Below are positions 1-6,013 of a stretch of DNA of 10,107 nucleotides, piece after piece. The notes below the pieces were generated by a model, which saw only the letters and a program-made list of their open reading frames with translations, was not told the DNA's origin and ran no database searches. Position numbers and translations under genes: made by a program. The stretch is taken from assembly GCA_023415075.1 (NCBI GenBank), contig JAEZLU010000235.1:1-10107 (forward strand), in the 5' to 3' direction. Positions within the stretch are counted from its first letter, which is position 1. Each line of letters starts with the position of its first letter. The DNA comes from Bacillota bacterium. GTDB lineage: Bacteria; Bacillota; Negativicutes; Sporomusales; UBA7701.

Positions 1-160
1 TGAGATGGTACTTGGTGATGAGGCCGATCAAACGGCCGGCGGCGTCGACCACCGGGGCGCCGTCCATACGGGTGCGGTCGAAAGTGACGGCCGCTTGCTG
101 CAACGTGATGGTAGGTGCAAATGTGACAAATTTGGTATTCATAACATCGTGAACGCGCAT
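1..160 (-). CDS. CBS-domain protein, N-terminal fragment (partial)
   Basis: Reading the minus strand from ATG at 160 gives 53 residues before the window edge, starting MRVHDVMNTKFVTFAP and containing RMDGAPVVDAAGRLIGLITK. This is the typical first half of a CBS domain: a start like MxVxDVM, then a DGAPVVD strand, then G-x-L-I-G-L-I-T. CBS domains usually come in pairs and bind adenine nucleotides as regulatory modules. A strong Shine-Dalgarno (AAAGGAGG on the minus strand, about 168-175) sits 7 nt upstream of the ATG, which fixes the start. A CBS domain at the extreme N-terminus followed by TKYHL is seen in some sigma-54-dependent regulators of this group and also in stand-alone CBS proteins. 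The missing C-terminal part prevents a choice. It is transcribed divergently from rnj, with the intergenic RNA region between them. Confidence 0.78.
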   Translation of the reverse strand, partial: MRVHDVMNTKFVTFAPTITLQQAAVTFDRTRMDGAPVVDAAGRLIGLITKYHL

Positions 161-203
161 GGTGAGCCTCCTTTCCTCTCTGAAAAATGAGTTAGACAAC
201 ACC

Positions 204-219
204 GGCGGAAATACCTGCC
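204..219. other. Small imperfect hairpin in the CBS gene leader
   Basis: GGCGG and CCTGCC flank AAATA and can form a short stem with one G-U pair, about 45 nt upstream of the minus-strand CBS gene start. It is short and could be chance. No clear promoter for the CBS gene was found; a TTGTCT hexamer (rc of 248-253) is followed only by a poor -10 (TGTACA). Confidence 0.2.
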
Positions 220-253
220 GACCACTGTACATTTTTTTAGACATCTGATAGAC

Positions 254-278
254 AAAAAAAACCGGCCATAAGGCCGGC
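254..278 (-). terminator. Intrinsic terminator on the minus strand
   Basis: On the minus strand the sequence reads CCGGCC, loop TTAT, GGCCGG and then eight T residues (plus-strand stem arms 262-267 and 272-277, A-tract 254-261). This is a standard rho-independent terminator for minus-strand transcription. No protein gene was found on the minus strand to its right. It therefore ends either an unseen minus-strand RNA or the leader transcript of the CBS gene, whose ATG lies 94 nt further on. Confidence 0.75.
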
Positions 279-281
279 ACG

Positions 282-360
282 GAGTGTAGACAAACCCAGG
301 CTGGCTAGAAAGGTCCAGATGCACGTCCTGGGTATATGGCCATATCAGCGCATCTTATTT
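282..360. other. Intergenic inverted repeats, possible RNA leader
   Basis: Two inverted repeats lie here. CCCAGG (295-300) pairs with CCTGGG (327-332), enclosing an inner CTGG (301-304) and CCAG (315-318). Next to it is the 12-bp perfect palindrome ATATGGCCATAT (334-345). Read on the minus strand, the stem comes just before the terminator at 254-278, which suits an attenuated leader or a small RNA ending there. Read on the plus strand, it would precede the structured RNA at 369-685. Neither strand shows a convincing promoter, so the direction is open. Confidence 0.35.
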
Positions 361-404
361 GATGGTGACAGGCGGCCCGATTTTTGTGCGGGCCTCCCGG
401 CGAC

Positions 405-458
405 TGCCCTGGATGGGCCTAGTCCCGAGCGCGCCACGGATGGCGTCAGCGCTCGGGG
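405..458 (+). repeat. RNA module copy A (two GGA-loop hairpins)
   Basis: Copy A consists of a small hairpin with GGAT in its loop, the linker CCTAGT (419-423 plus the first stem base), and a long hairpin whose apical loop is CGGA. Copy B lies at 569-620. The shared string CCTAGTCCCGA is followed in both by a 9-bp stem in which one G-C pair of copy A is a C-G pair in copy B. That is a compensatory change supporting base pairing. Confidence 0.6.
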
Positions 459-568
459 AAAAGCGCGCTACCGTTTCCTCCGCGACTAAATTGTGCGCAT
501 CGTTTGCAGAGACACGGTTTGACAGCATCGGCCGCGTACTACGGTACGCAAGCAAGCGCTTTGACGAC

Positions 569-620
569 GGTCCAGGACGACCTAGTCCCGACCGCGCTAT
601 GGATGGCAAAGCGGTCGGGG
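569..620 (+). repeat. RNA module copy B (two GGA-loop hairpins)
   Basis: Second copy of the module, in the same orientation as copy A about 160 nt further on. The first hairpin has stem GGTC/GACC with GGA in its loop. The second has stem CCCGACCGC/GCGGTCGGG with inner GCTA-TGGA-TGGC. Compared with copy A, the inner helix changes a C-G pair to U-G, keeping the pairing. Confidence 0.6.
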
Positions 621-658
621 GGAGCAACGCTGCAGATGGGCCTTTATCGACAGCCTGC

Positions 659-685
659 GACCCGCCCATGAAGGGCGGGTCTTTT
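659..685 (+). terminator. Intrinsic terminator of the intergenic RNA
   Basis: GACCCGCCC (659-667), loop ATGAA, GGGCGGGTC (673-681), then TTTT (682-685). A perfect 9-bp GC-rich stem with a short T run marks the 3' end of a plus-strand transcript coming from the region to the left, where no plus-strand protein gene exists. Confidence 0.8.
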
Positions 686-712
686 CATGGTCGGGCAGGC
701 AATCGACCGTGA
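685..712. other. Imperfect inverted repeat after the RNA terminator
   Basis: TCATGGTCG (685-693) can pair with CGACCGTGA (704-712) across a 10-nt loop, nine pairs with one G-U. It lies between the RNA terminator and the rnj promoter. It might be a protein-binding site or a backup hairpin; no role can be assigned. Confidence 0.3.
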
Positions 713-756
713 TTAGCGAATGTCGCCGCTGTACATGCTAGTAATATAAATTTTTC

Positions 757-785
757 TTGTTGTCATTCGGCAAATACGCTATAAT
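757..785 (+). promoter_or_regulatory. Sigma-A type promoter for rnj
   Basis: A perfect -10 hexamer TATAAT (780-785) stands 17 bp after TTGTTG (757-762), with an AT-rich stretch upstream (740-755) that could act as an UP element. Transcription would begin near 791-793, giving a leader of about 95 nt before the rnj start. Confidence 0.75.
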
Positions 786-802
786 TACAGCTAATGGGAC
801 GT

Positions 803-871
803 GCGGCTAGTTTTCTCTTGTAGTACACGAGCGGCTAATCCAATAATATCAAGGCCGGTAACGAACCGGCC
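803..871 (+). other. rnj 5' leader with hairpins
   Basis: The leader holds a direct repeat GCGGCTA (803-809 and 831-837), an imperfect hairpin CTCTTGT (815-821)/ACACGAG (825-831), and a perfect 7-bp hairpin GGCCGGT (853-859), loop AACGA, ACCGGCC (865-871). The last hairpin ends one base before the GGAGG ribosome binding site (873-877). It is too tight against the site to be neutral and could modulate translation or leader stability. No T tract follows it, so it is not a terminator. Confidence 0.5.
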
Positions 872-888
872 CGGAGGTGTATTTTTTA

Positions 889-2547
889 TTGTCCAAAGCT
901 AAACTGCAAATTATCCCCTTGGGTGGCCTGGGTGAAATCGGCAAGAACATGACGGTCATCCGCTACGGCGATGATATCATCGTCATCGATGCCGGCCTGT
1001 CTTTCCCGGAAGACGATATGCTGGGCATCGACCTTGTCATTCCCGATATTTCTTATCTACTGGATAATCGGGAGCTGGTGAGGGCCATCATTCTTACTCA
1101 CGGCCATGAGGACCATATCGGCGCTCTGCCTTATGTCCTGAAGCAGCTCAACGTGCCGGTGTACGGCACCCGGCTGACCCTTGGCATCCTCGAGGGACGC
1201 CTTAAGGAAAACGACGTCGTCGCCGCTGCAAAGAATCCGGTCAAGCCTGGCGACCAGGTCCAGATCGGCCCCTTCAAAATCGGCTTCATCAAGGTCAGCC
1301 ACAGCATCCCCGACGCCGTGGCCCTGTCGATCAAGACACCGGCCGGCACGATCATCCACACCGGCGACTTTAAGATTGACCAGACGCCGGTGGATGGTAA
1401 AGTAACCGATTTCCACCGTTTTGCCGAACTCGGCGATCAGGGCGTACTCGTTCTGATGGCCGACAGCACGAACTCCGAACGTCCCGGCTTTACCCAGAGC
1501 GAGCGGATGGTGGGGAAAACTTTCGAGGACGCCTTCCAGTCCTGCCGCGACCGCATCATTATCGCAACATTTTCTTCGAACGTCCACCGCATCCAACAAG
1601 CTATCGACACCGCCTGCAAATTCCGCCGCAAGGTGGCCATCCTTGGCCGCAGCATGGTCAATGTGGCCAACATAGCCATGGAGCTGGGCTATCTTACCGT
1701 GCCGGAGGGCGTGCTGATCGACGTCGACGAGATCAACAACTATCCGGCGTCGTCGATCGTCATCCTGACGACCGGCAGCCAGGGCGAGCCGATGTCGGCC
1801 CTCAGCCGTATGGCGATGTCCGACCACAAGAAGGTCGACATCATGCCCGGCGACACAGTCATTATTTCGGCAACACCCATCCCCGGCAACGAGAAGATGG
1901 TGTCGCGAACGATCGATTTCCTGCTGCGTCAGGGGGCTGACGTCATATACGAGTCGGCTTCGGGCATCCATGTTTCCGGCCATGCCAGCCAGGAAGAATT
2001 GAAGCTGATGCATAATCTCGTGCGGCCGAAATTCTTTATCCCGGTGCACGGCGAGTTCCGCCACTTGGTGAAACACGCCAAGCTGGCCAAGGAACTTGGC
2101 ATGCCCAAGGAGAATGTTTTCATCGCCGAGAACGGCCATGTTCTCGAATTTTCCGCCGATAAAGGAGCAATGACCGGCAAGGTGACCGCCGGTAAGGTGC
2201 TGGTGGACGGCCTTGGGGTCGGCGACGTCGGCAATATCGTGCTCCGCGATCGCCGCCAATTGTCCCAGGACGGTATCCTGATCGTCGTCGTCACCATGGA
2301 TAAACAGCGCGGCTGCGTCGTCGCCGGACCTGATATCGTTTCCCGCGGCTTCGTCTATGTGCGCGAATCCGAGCAGCTGATGGAAGAGGCCAAGGACAAG
2401 GTTAAGCAGTCGCTCGAGAAATGCGAGACAGGCGGCGTAACCGAGTGGGCGACGATCAAGTCGAACGTCCGCGACACCCTCGGACGGTTCCTGTATGAAC
2501 GGACCCGCCGGCGACCGATGATCCTGCCGATTATCATGGATGTCTGA
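889..2547 (+). CDS. rnjB: Ribonuclease J
   Basis: A 552-residue metallo-beta-lactamase/beta-CASP ribonuclease, the usual RNase J length. RNase J is a cytoplasmic 5'-3' exonuclease and endonuclease that matures rRNA and degrades mRNA. Visible motifs: HGHEDH at 71-76 (zinc ligands), SHSIPD 137-142, HTGDFK 157-162, GSQGEP 296-301, SGHAS 363-367 and PVHGEF 385-390 (beta-CASP histidines), then a C-terminal domain from about residue 450. The start is TTG at 889, 11 nt after GGAGG (873-877). An in-frame GTG at 877 overlaps that ribosome binding site and is rejected. The family is certain. The rnjB rather than rnjA label rests only on position before tepA, ylzJ and spoIIIE, as in Bacillus (ymfA). A promoter, hairpin leader and downstream terminator make it a single-gene unit. 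Confidence 0.96.
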   Translation: MSKAKLQIIPLGGLGEIGKNMTVIRYGDDIIVIDAGLSFPEDDMLGIDLVIPDISYLLDNRELVRAIILTHGHEDHIGALPYVLKQLNVPVYGTRLTLGILEGRLKENDVVAAAKNPVKPGDQVQIGPFKIGFIKVSHSIPDAVALSIKTPAGTIIHTGDFKIDQTPVDGKVTDFHRFAELGDQGVLVLMADSTNSERPGFTQSERMVGKTFEDAFQSCRDRIIIATFSSNVHRIQQAIDTACKFRRKVAILGRSMVNVANIAMELGYLTVPEGVLIDVDEINNYPASSIVILTTGSQGEPMSALSRMAMSDHKKVDIMPGDTVIISATPIPGNEKMVSRTIDFLLRQGADVIYESASGIHVSGHASQEELKLMHNLVRPKFFIPVHGEFRHLVKHAKLAKELGMPKENVFIAENGHVLEFSADKGAMTGKVTAGKVLVDGLGVGDVGNIVLRDRRQLSQDGILIVVVTMDKQRGCVVAGPDIVSRGFVYVRESEQLMEEAKDKVKQSLEKCETGGVTEWATIKSNVRDTLGRFLYERTRRRPMILPIIMDV

Positions 2548-2563
2548 CCGGTTACAATTAACC

Positions 2564-2589
2564 AAGGCACACCGCGAGGTGTGCCTTTT
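2564..2589 (+). terminator. Intrinsic terminator after rnj
   Basis: GGCACACC (2566-2573), a GCGA tetraloop of the GNRA class, GGTGTGCC (2578-2585), then TTTT; AA at 2564-2565 can extend the stem. It closes the rnj transcript and separates it from tepA. Confidence 0.88.
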
Positions 2590-2614
2590 GGTGTTTGTTA
2601 TGATTGTATATCAT
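2588..2614 (+). promoter_or_regulatory. Weak promoter candidate before tepA
   Basis: Since the rnj terminator ends at 2589, tepA needs its own promoter in the 70 nt that follow. The best match is TTGGTG (2588-2593) with TATCAT (2609-2614), 15 bp apart, which is shorter than ideal. The overlapping ATGAT-N5-ATCAT inverted repeat (2600-2614) could be an operator. Both calls are tentative. Confidence 0.3.
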
Positions 2615-2659
2615 CACTCCGCGGCCACCATACTAATGGTGAACAAATAGGGAGGGAAT

Positions 2660-3436
2660 ATGATGATAGATAGCGCAATCCCGGTCGCACCGGTTCCCGG
2701 CACCGAGCAGCCTCAGCCCCAGACGCCGGCCGAAGCGCCCCGTTCCCGAAGGCCCAGGCGCAATGAGACGATTGAAAACATTCAGGAGATGGGCTCCACC
2801 GAGGTGCCGACCGCCAAGAGCAATATCCATGTGATGACAATCATCGGTCAGATTGAAGGCCACATGGTGTTGCCGCCGCAGAACAAGACGACAAAATACG
2901 AGCATATCATGCCCCAGCTTGTAGCTATCGAGCAGAACCCGGAAATCGAGGGCCTGCTGCTCCTCCTTAATACCGTCGGCGGCGATGTCGAGGCCGGCCT
3001 GGCGATCGCCGAGATGGTCGCCTCAATGAGCAAACCATCCGTGTCGGTCGTTCTGGGCGGCGGCCACAGCATCGGTGTACCGGTCGCCACTTCGGCGACT
3101 TATTCGCTGATCGTCGAGAGCGCCAGCATGACTATTCATCCCATCCGCCTCACCGGGCTGGTGATCGGCGCCCAGAGTTCCTTCGACTATCTGGAGAAAA
3201 TGCAGGACCGGGTAAATAAATTCGTTGTCAGCCATTCGCGGGTAACCGAAAAACGCTGGAAGGAGCTTTTGTACAAGACCGGCGAGTTGTCCCGCGATAT
3301 CGGCACGTCGATCGTCGGCCGCGACGCGGTCAAGATCGGTCTGATCAACGGCGTGGGCGGGGTGTCGCAAGCGCTGGAGAAGCTGCAGGAGCTGACAGCG
3401 GCCAGAAAAACGGCCGGGAAGGGGCTGAAACAGTGA
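2660..3436 (+). CDS. tepA: ClpP-class serine protease, TepA-type (translocation-enhancing)
   Basis: 258 residues with a ClpP/crotonase fold, matching the TepA/YmfB family, linked in Bacillus to protein export and sporulation. Residues 1-50 are a charged, proline-rich tail. The ClpP core includes NTVGGDVEAGLAIAEMV (substrate-binding G-G-x-V), the serine motif GHSIG with Ser137, and His160 in MTIHPIR. Asp213 in the SRD segment fits the third catalytic residue of ClpP by spacing (S to H 23, H to D 53), so the triad looks intact. No signal peptide is visible. The GGGAGGG site (2650-2656) is 3 nt from ATG 2660 but 6 nt from the adjacent ATG 2663, so 2663 may be the true start. The stop overlaps the start of the next gene (TGATG), showing translational coupling. 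Confidence 0.92.
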   Translation: MMIDSAIPVAPVPGTEQPQPQTPAEAPRSRRPRRNETIENIQEMGSTEVPTAKSNIHVMTIIGQIEGHMVLPPQNKTTKYEHIMPQLVAIEQNPEIEGLLLLLNTVGGDVEAGLAIAEMVASMSKPSVSVVLGGGHSIGVPVATSATYSLIVESASMTIHPIRLTGLVIGAQSSFDYLEKMQDRVNKFVVSHSRVTEKRWKELLYKTGELSRDIGTSIVGRDAVKIGLINGVGGVSQALEKLQELTAARKTAGKGLKQ

Positions 3437-3663
3437 TGGTGCTGTGGACGGTGCTGCCGCTGGATTTGGTGCTGGAGGGGCTCGATAAGCCGCCGGCGTA
3501 CGAGGAGATCGACTACGACGGCACCCTGCTGATGGTCGAGCGCCTGTCGCCGCACGCCTGCCGGGTCGTCCGCCTGCTGGCCACCGACCCGGCCGCCTAC
3601 CTCAGACCGGAGTTCCAGCCGGGGTCGCTGGTCAGCTACCGGCCGGTGCCGGCCGCCGGGTAA
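3436..3663 (+). CDS. ylzJ: YlzJ-like small protein
   Basis: A 75-residue protein that opens VLWTVLPLDLVLEG and later has DGTLLMVERL and RVVRLLATDPAAYLRPEFQPGSLV. This matches the YlzJ-like family, small proteins of unknown function found between tepA and spoIIIE in spore-forming Firmicutes. ATG 3436 overlaps the tepA stop (TGATG); GTG 3433 in the same frame is a less likely start. GGGAAGGGG (3416-3424) can serve as a ribosome binding site. There are no membrane segments or cysteine motifs. Placement and sequence together make the assignment good, but no biochemical role is known to me. Confidence 0.82.
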   Translation: MVLWTVLPLDLVLEGLDKPPAYEEIDYDGTLLMVERLSPHACRVVRLLATDPAAYLRPEFQPGSLVSYRPVPAAG

Positions 3664-3678
3664 GGATAGACCTTAGCG

Positions 3679-3708
3679 AGCACTCCCCAAAGGGGAGTGC
3701 TTTTATTT
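3679..3708 (+). terminator. Intrinsic terminator after ylzJ
   Basis: GCACTCCCC (3680-3688), loop AAA, GGGGAGTGC (3692-3700), then TTTTATTT. It ends the tepA-ylzJ unit. The longest open frame of ftsK would begin inside this stem, which argues against that start. Confidence 0.9.
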
Positions 3709-3768
3709 GCCATTTATAGAGGATTTCCGGGCTTCTTTGTAGAAATTCAACGGTTGAGGTGGTTTATT

Positions 3769-5946
3769 TTGCCGCGGCCGTTGTCTGAACTTACCCCGGA
3801 AGTAAAATATGAGCTTTGCGGTATCGCCTTGGTCACGGCAGCCGTGCTGACGCTTGCCAGTCTGGCCGGACTCAACACCGGCCCGGCCGGGCTTTTTGTC
3901 GCCAAAATCCTGCGGTACGCCTTCGGTTTTGGCGCCCCAATCCTGCCGGTGATGCTGCTGGTGGTCGGGTCCCGTTATGTCTGGTCCCGCAAGGCCATAC
4001 ATTATTCGCTGAAATTCTGGGGCCTTTTCCTTACGTATCTGGCCGCTCTGGCCATTTTCCACCACTTCCGGATACCGCCCGGCCAGGAGATCCTGCCGGA
4101 GAGCCTGATACCCGGCGGCGGCCTGGTCGGCGGTATGCTCCTGTTTATTTTACGGAAGTTTTTCGGCTTTTATGGCAGTCTGATCGTCCTTGTCGCTATC
4201 GCGCTTGCGTCTTGCCTGCTGGCGACCGCCTGGTCCCTTGGACGCACGCTGCTGGCGGCTAAGGATAAGGCTCAGGAGGGCCTGTCGAGTGCCCGCCAGT
4301 CGATGGCCGAAAGCTGGGAAGCTGCGGCCGCCGCTGACGAAGAGGAAAAACGGCGGAGCTTTTATAACCAGGAGTGGGACAAGCCGGCCGCGCCCGCTCC
4401 CAAGCCGCCCCGGCCGGAGCCGAAGCCCGAGCCGCGGCCGGAGCCGGAACGGCAGGCGGTGACACCGCCGGCACCGCCTGCTGCCACCGAAAAGACTGTT
4501 CAGCCGCCGCCGGCGGAAACACCGACCCCTTATACGCTGCCGCCGCTCAGTATTCTGAAAAAGCCGTCGCGGCCCCGCTTTCTGAAAACTACCAAGGAAT
4601 TGGCTGACAACGCCCGCCTGCTGGAAAATACTCTTGACGACTTCGGGGTGGGGGCGAGGGTGCTCAACGCCTACCAGGGGCCGGCGGTAACCCGCTATGA
4701 GCTTGAGCCGGCGCCGGGGGTCAAGGTCAGCCGGATCGTCAGCCTCTCCGACGATATCGCCCTGAAGATGGCTGCCTCCGGTGTGCGCATCGAGGCGCCC
4801 ATCCCCGGCAAAGCCGCCGTTGGCATTGAGGTTCCCAACAAGGAGATCGCCAGCGTGCCCCTCAGGGAGGTGCTGGAGAGCGACGAATTCCAGCGGGCCT
4901 CGTCCCGCCTGACGGTGGCCCTCGGCAAAGATATCGCCGGCCAGACGATAATCGCCGACCTGGCCAAGATGCCCCACCTGCTGGTGGCTGGCGCCACCGG
5001 CTCGGGCAAGAGCGTCTGCATCAACACGATAATTGTCAGCGTCCTGTTTAAGGCCCGCCCGGACGAGGTCAAGTTCCTGCTTATCGACCCCAAGGTGGTC
5101 GAGTTGTCCAATTATAACGGCATTCCCCACCTCTTAACACCGGTGGTCACCGACTGCAAAAAGGCGGCCGGCGGCCTGCGCTGGGCGGTGCAGGAGATGG
5201 AGCGGCGCTACGCCCTGTTCGCCGCCGCCGGCGTCCGTGATTTTGCCCGCTACAACGATATGTGCGGCGACGATAGGTTGCCGCTGATTGTCATAATTAT
5301 CGACGAGCTGGCCGACCTGATGATGGTTGCGCCGGTCGACGTCGAGGACGCTATTTGCCGTCTGGCCCAGATGGCCCGGGCGGCCGGCCTGCATCTGGTG
5401 CTGGCCACCCAGCGGCCGTCGGTCGATGTCATCACCGGCACGATAAAGGCCAATATTCCGTCGCGCATTTCCTTCGCCGTTTCCTCCCAGGTCGACTCCC
5501 GCACCATTCTCGACATGGCCGGGGCCGAGAAGCTTCTGGGCAAGGGCGATATGTTGTATTACCCGGTCGGGGCGGCCAAGCCGCTGCGGGTGCAGGGGGC
5601 CTTCGTCGGCGACAGCGAGGTGGAGGAACTGGTGGCTTACCTGAAAAGCCAGTCCGAGCCGGAGTACGCCGAAGGGGTGACTAATTACGTCGAGCTGGGC
5701 GACCGCCAGGCCCGCGAGGATTTCGAGGACGAGCTACTGGAGGACGCCGTGCGGATGGTACTGGAAACCGGCCAGGCCTCGGTCTCCATGCTGCAGCGCA
5801 AGTTCCGGGTCGGCTATACCCGGGCGGCCCGCCTGATCGATATGATGGAGGAGCGGGGCATCGTCGGCCCCAATATCGGCAGCAAGGCCAGAGAGATCCT
5901 GATGACTTCCGACCAGGCGGCCCGCCTTTTTAACAAGCAGGAATGA
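3769..5946 (+). CDS. ftsK: DNA translocase FtsK/SpoIIIE
   Basis: A 725-residue membrane-anchored DNA pump that moves chromosomal DNA through the closing septum during division or sporulation. Residues 1-155 hold four or five hydrophobic helices (about 16-34, 42-66, 82-100, 114-128, 135-153). About 200-265 is a proline-rich linker with PEP-type repeats. The motor follows, with Walker A GATGSGKS at 408-415 (Lys414), Walker B IDELAD with Asp512-Glu513, and the conserved SQVDSRTILDMAGAEKLLGKGDML segment. The C-terminal 60-70 residues (from about 655) form the winged-helix gamma domain that reads KOPS/SRS orientation sites. The start is TTG 3769, six nt after GAGGTGG (3756-3762). Its place next to tepA and ylzJ matches spoIIIE of Bacillus; whether it works in division, sporulation or both cannot be decided from sequence. 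Confidence 0.96.
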   Translation: MPRPLSELTPEVKYELCGIALVTAAVLTLASLAGLNTGPAGLFVAKILRYAFGFGAPILPVMLLVVGSRYVWSRKAIHYSLKFWGLFLTYLAALAIFHHFRIPPGQEILPESLIPGGGLVGGMLLFILRKFFGFYGSLIVLVAIALASCLLATAWSLGRTLLAAKDKAQEGLSSARQSMAESWEAAAAADEEEKRRSFYNQEWDKPAAPAPKPPRPEPKPEPRPEPERQAVTPPAPPAATEKTVQPPPAETPTPYTLPPLSILKKPSRPRFLKTTKELADNARLLENTLDDFGVGARVLNAYQGPAVTRYELEPAPGVKVSRIVSLSDDIALKMAASGVRIEAPIPGKAAVGIEVPNKEIASVPLREVLESDEFQRASSRLTVALGKDIAGQTIIADLAKMPHLLVAGATGSGKSVCINTIIVSVLFKARPDEVKFLLIDPKVVELSNYNGIPHLLTPVVTDCKKAAGGLRWAVQEMERRYALFAAAGVRDFARYNDMCGDDRLPLIVIIIDELADLMMVAPVDVEDAICRLAQMARAAGLHLVLATQRPSVDVITGTIKANIPSRISFAVSSQVDSRTILDMAGAEKLLGKGDMLYYPVGAAKPLRVQGAFVGDSEVEELVAYLKSQSEPEYAEGVTNYVELGDRQAREDFEDELLEDAVRMVLETGQASVSMLQRKFRVGYTRAARLIDMMEERGIVGPNIGSKAREILMTSDQAARLFNKQE

Positions 5947-5954
5947 GCCGATGC

Positions 5955-5986
5955 TTGAAATGGCCGCAGTGGGGGCAAAATAGATA
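5955..5986 (+). promoter_or_regulatory. Possible promoter before mnmH
   Basis: The 67-nt gap between ftsK and mnmH has TTGAAA (5955-5960) and TAGATA (5981-5986), 20 bp apart, which is longer than ideal. No terminator follows ftsK, so read-through from ftsK is equally possible. Confidence 0.25.
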
Positions 5987-6013
5987 CTAGATTTTGATTT
6001 GTGGTGAATTTAT

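Larger units (their letters stand above)
369..685 (+). ncRNA. Candidate structured noncoding RNA with repeated GGA-loop hairpin modules
   Basis: No credible protein is encoded, but the plus strand folds well. Seen by eye: closing pair CAGGC (369-373)/GCCTG (653-657); hairpin GGCCCG (374-379)/CGGGCC (389-394); possible TCCC (395-398)/GGGA (620-623); module A, hairpin GCCC-TGGAT-GGGC (406-418) then CCCGAGCGC (424-432)/GCGCTCGGG (449-457) with inner GCCA-CGGA-TGGC; central domain closed by AAAGCGC (460-466)/GCGCTTT (556-562), containing ACCGT (470-474)/ACGGT (514-518) and the tetraloop hairpin GCGTAC-TACG-GTACGC (534-549); module B, GGTC-CAGGAC-GACC (569-582 region) then CCCGACCGC (587-595)/GCGGTCGGG (611-619) with inner GCTA-TGGA-TGGC. 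It ends at the terminator 659-685. The C(UACG)G loop and the terminator both favour the plus strand. The 5' end and promoter were not found. It does not carry the conserved cores of RNase P RNA, tmRNA, SRP RNA or 6S RNA that I could recognise; the family is unknown to me. Confidence 0.62.

Noticed and set aside
405..620. CRISPR array or REP-type mobile repeats
   Set aside because: Only two module copies, in one orientation, with compensatory rather than identical stems and no regular spacers; this fits an RNA fold better than a DNA repeat.
369..685. RNase P RNA, tmRNA, SRP RNA or 6S RNA as the identity of the intergenic RNA
   Set aside because: The conserved cores I would expect (for example GAAAGTCC-type elements of RNase P, a CCA-ending tRNA-like end of tmRNA, the 6S central bubble) were not seen.
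355..712. Open frames of 104 residues (minus) and 117 residues (plus) across the intergenic RNA region
   Set aside because: No ribosome binding site, no protein-like motif, arginine- and proline-rich composition typical of translated GC-rich structured RNA, and overlap with a strong terminator.
877..888. GTG start for rnj at 877
   Set aside because: The GTG overlaps the GGAGG ribosome binding site; TTG at 889 has proper spacing and gives the family's normal N-terminus.
1057..2565. 502-residue open frame on the minus strand
   Set aside because: It is the antisense shadow of rnj: His/Asp/Ala-rich composition, no domain, no ribosome binding site, and the plus strand is a clear RNase J.
3697..3768. 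24-residue N-terminal extension of FtsK
   Set aside because: It would begin inside the ylzJ terminator stem with no ribosome binding site, while TTG 3769 has GAGGTGG six nt upstream.
4381..4470. Repetitive GC-rich tract in ftsK as a possible DNA repeat element
   Set aside because: It encodes the proline/glutamate-rich linker common in FtsK/SpoIIIE and stays in frame.
4150..5130. 326-residue open frame on the minus strand
   Set aside because: Antisense shadow of ftsK; its Arg/Gly-rich middle mirrors the proline-rich linker codons.
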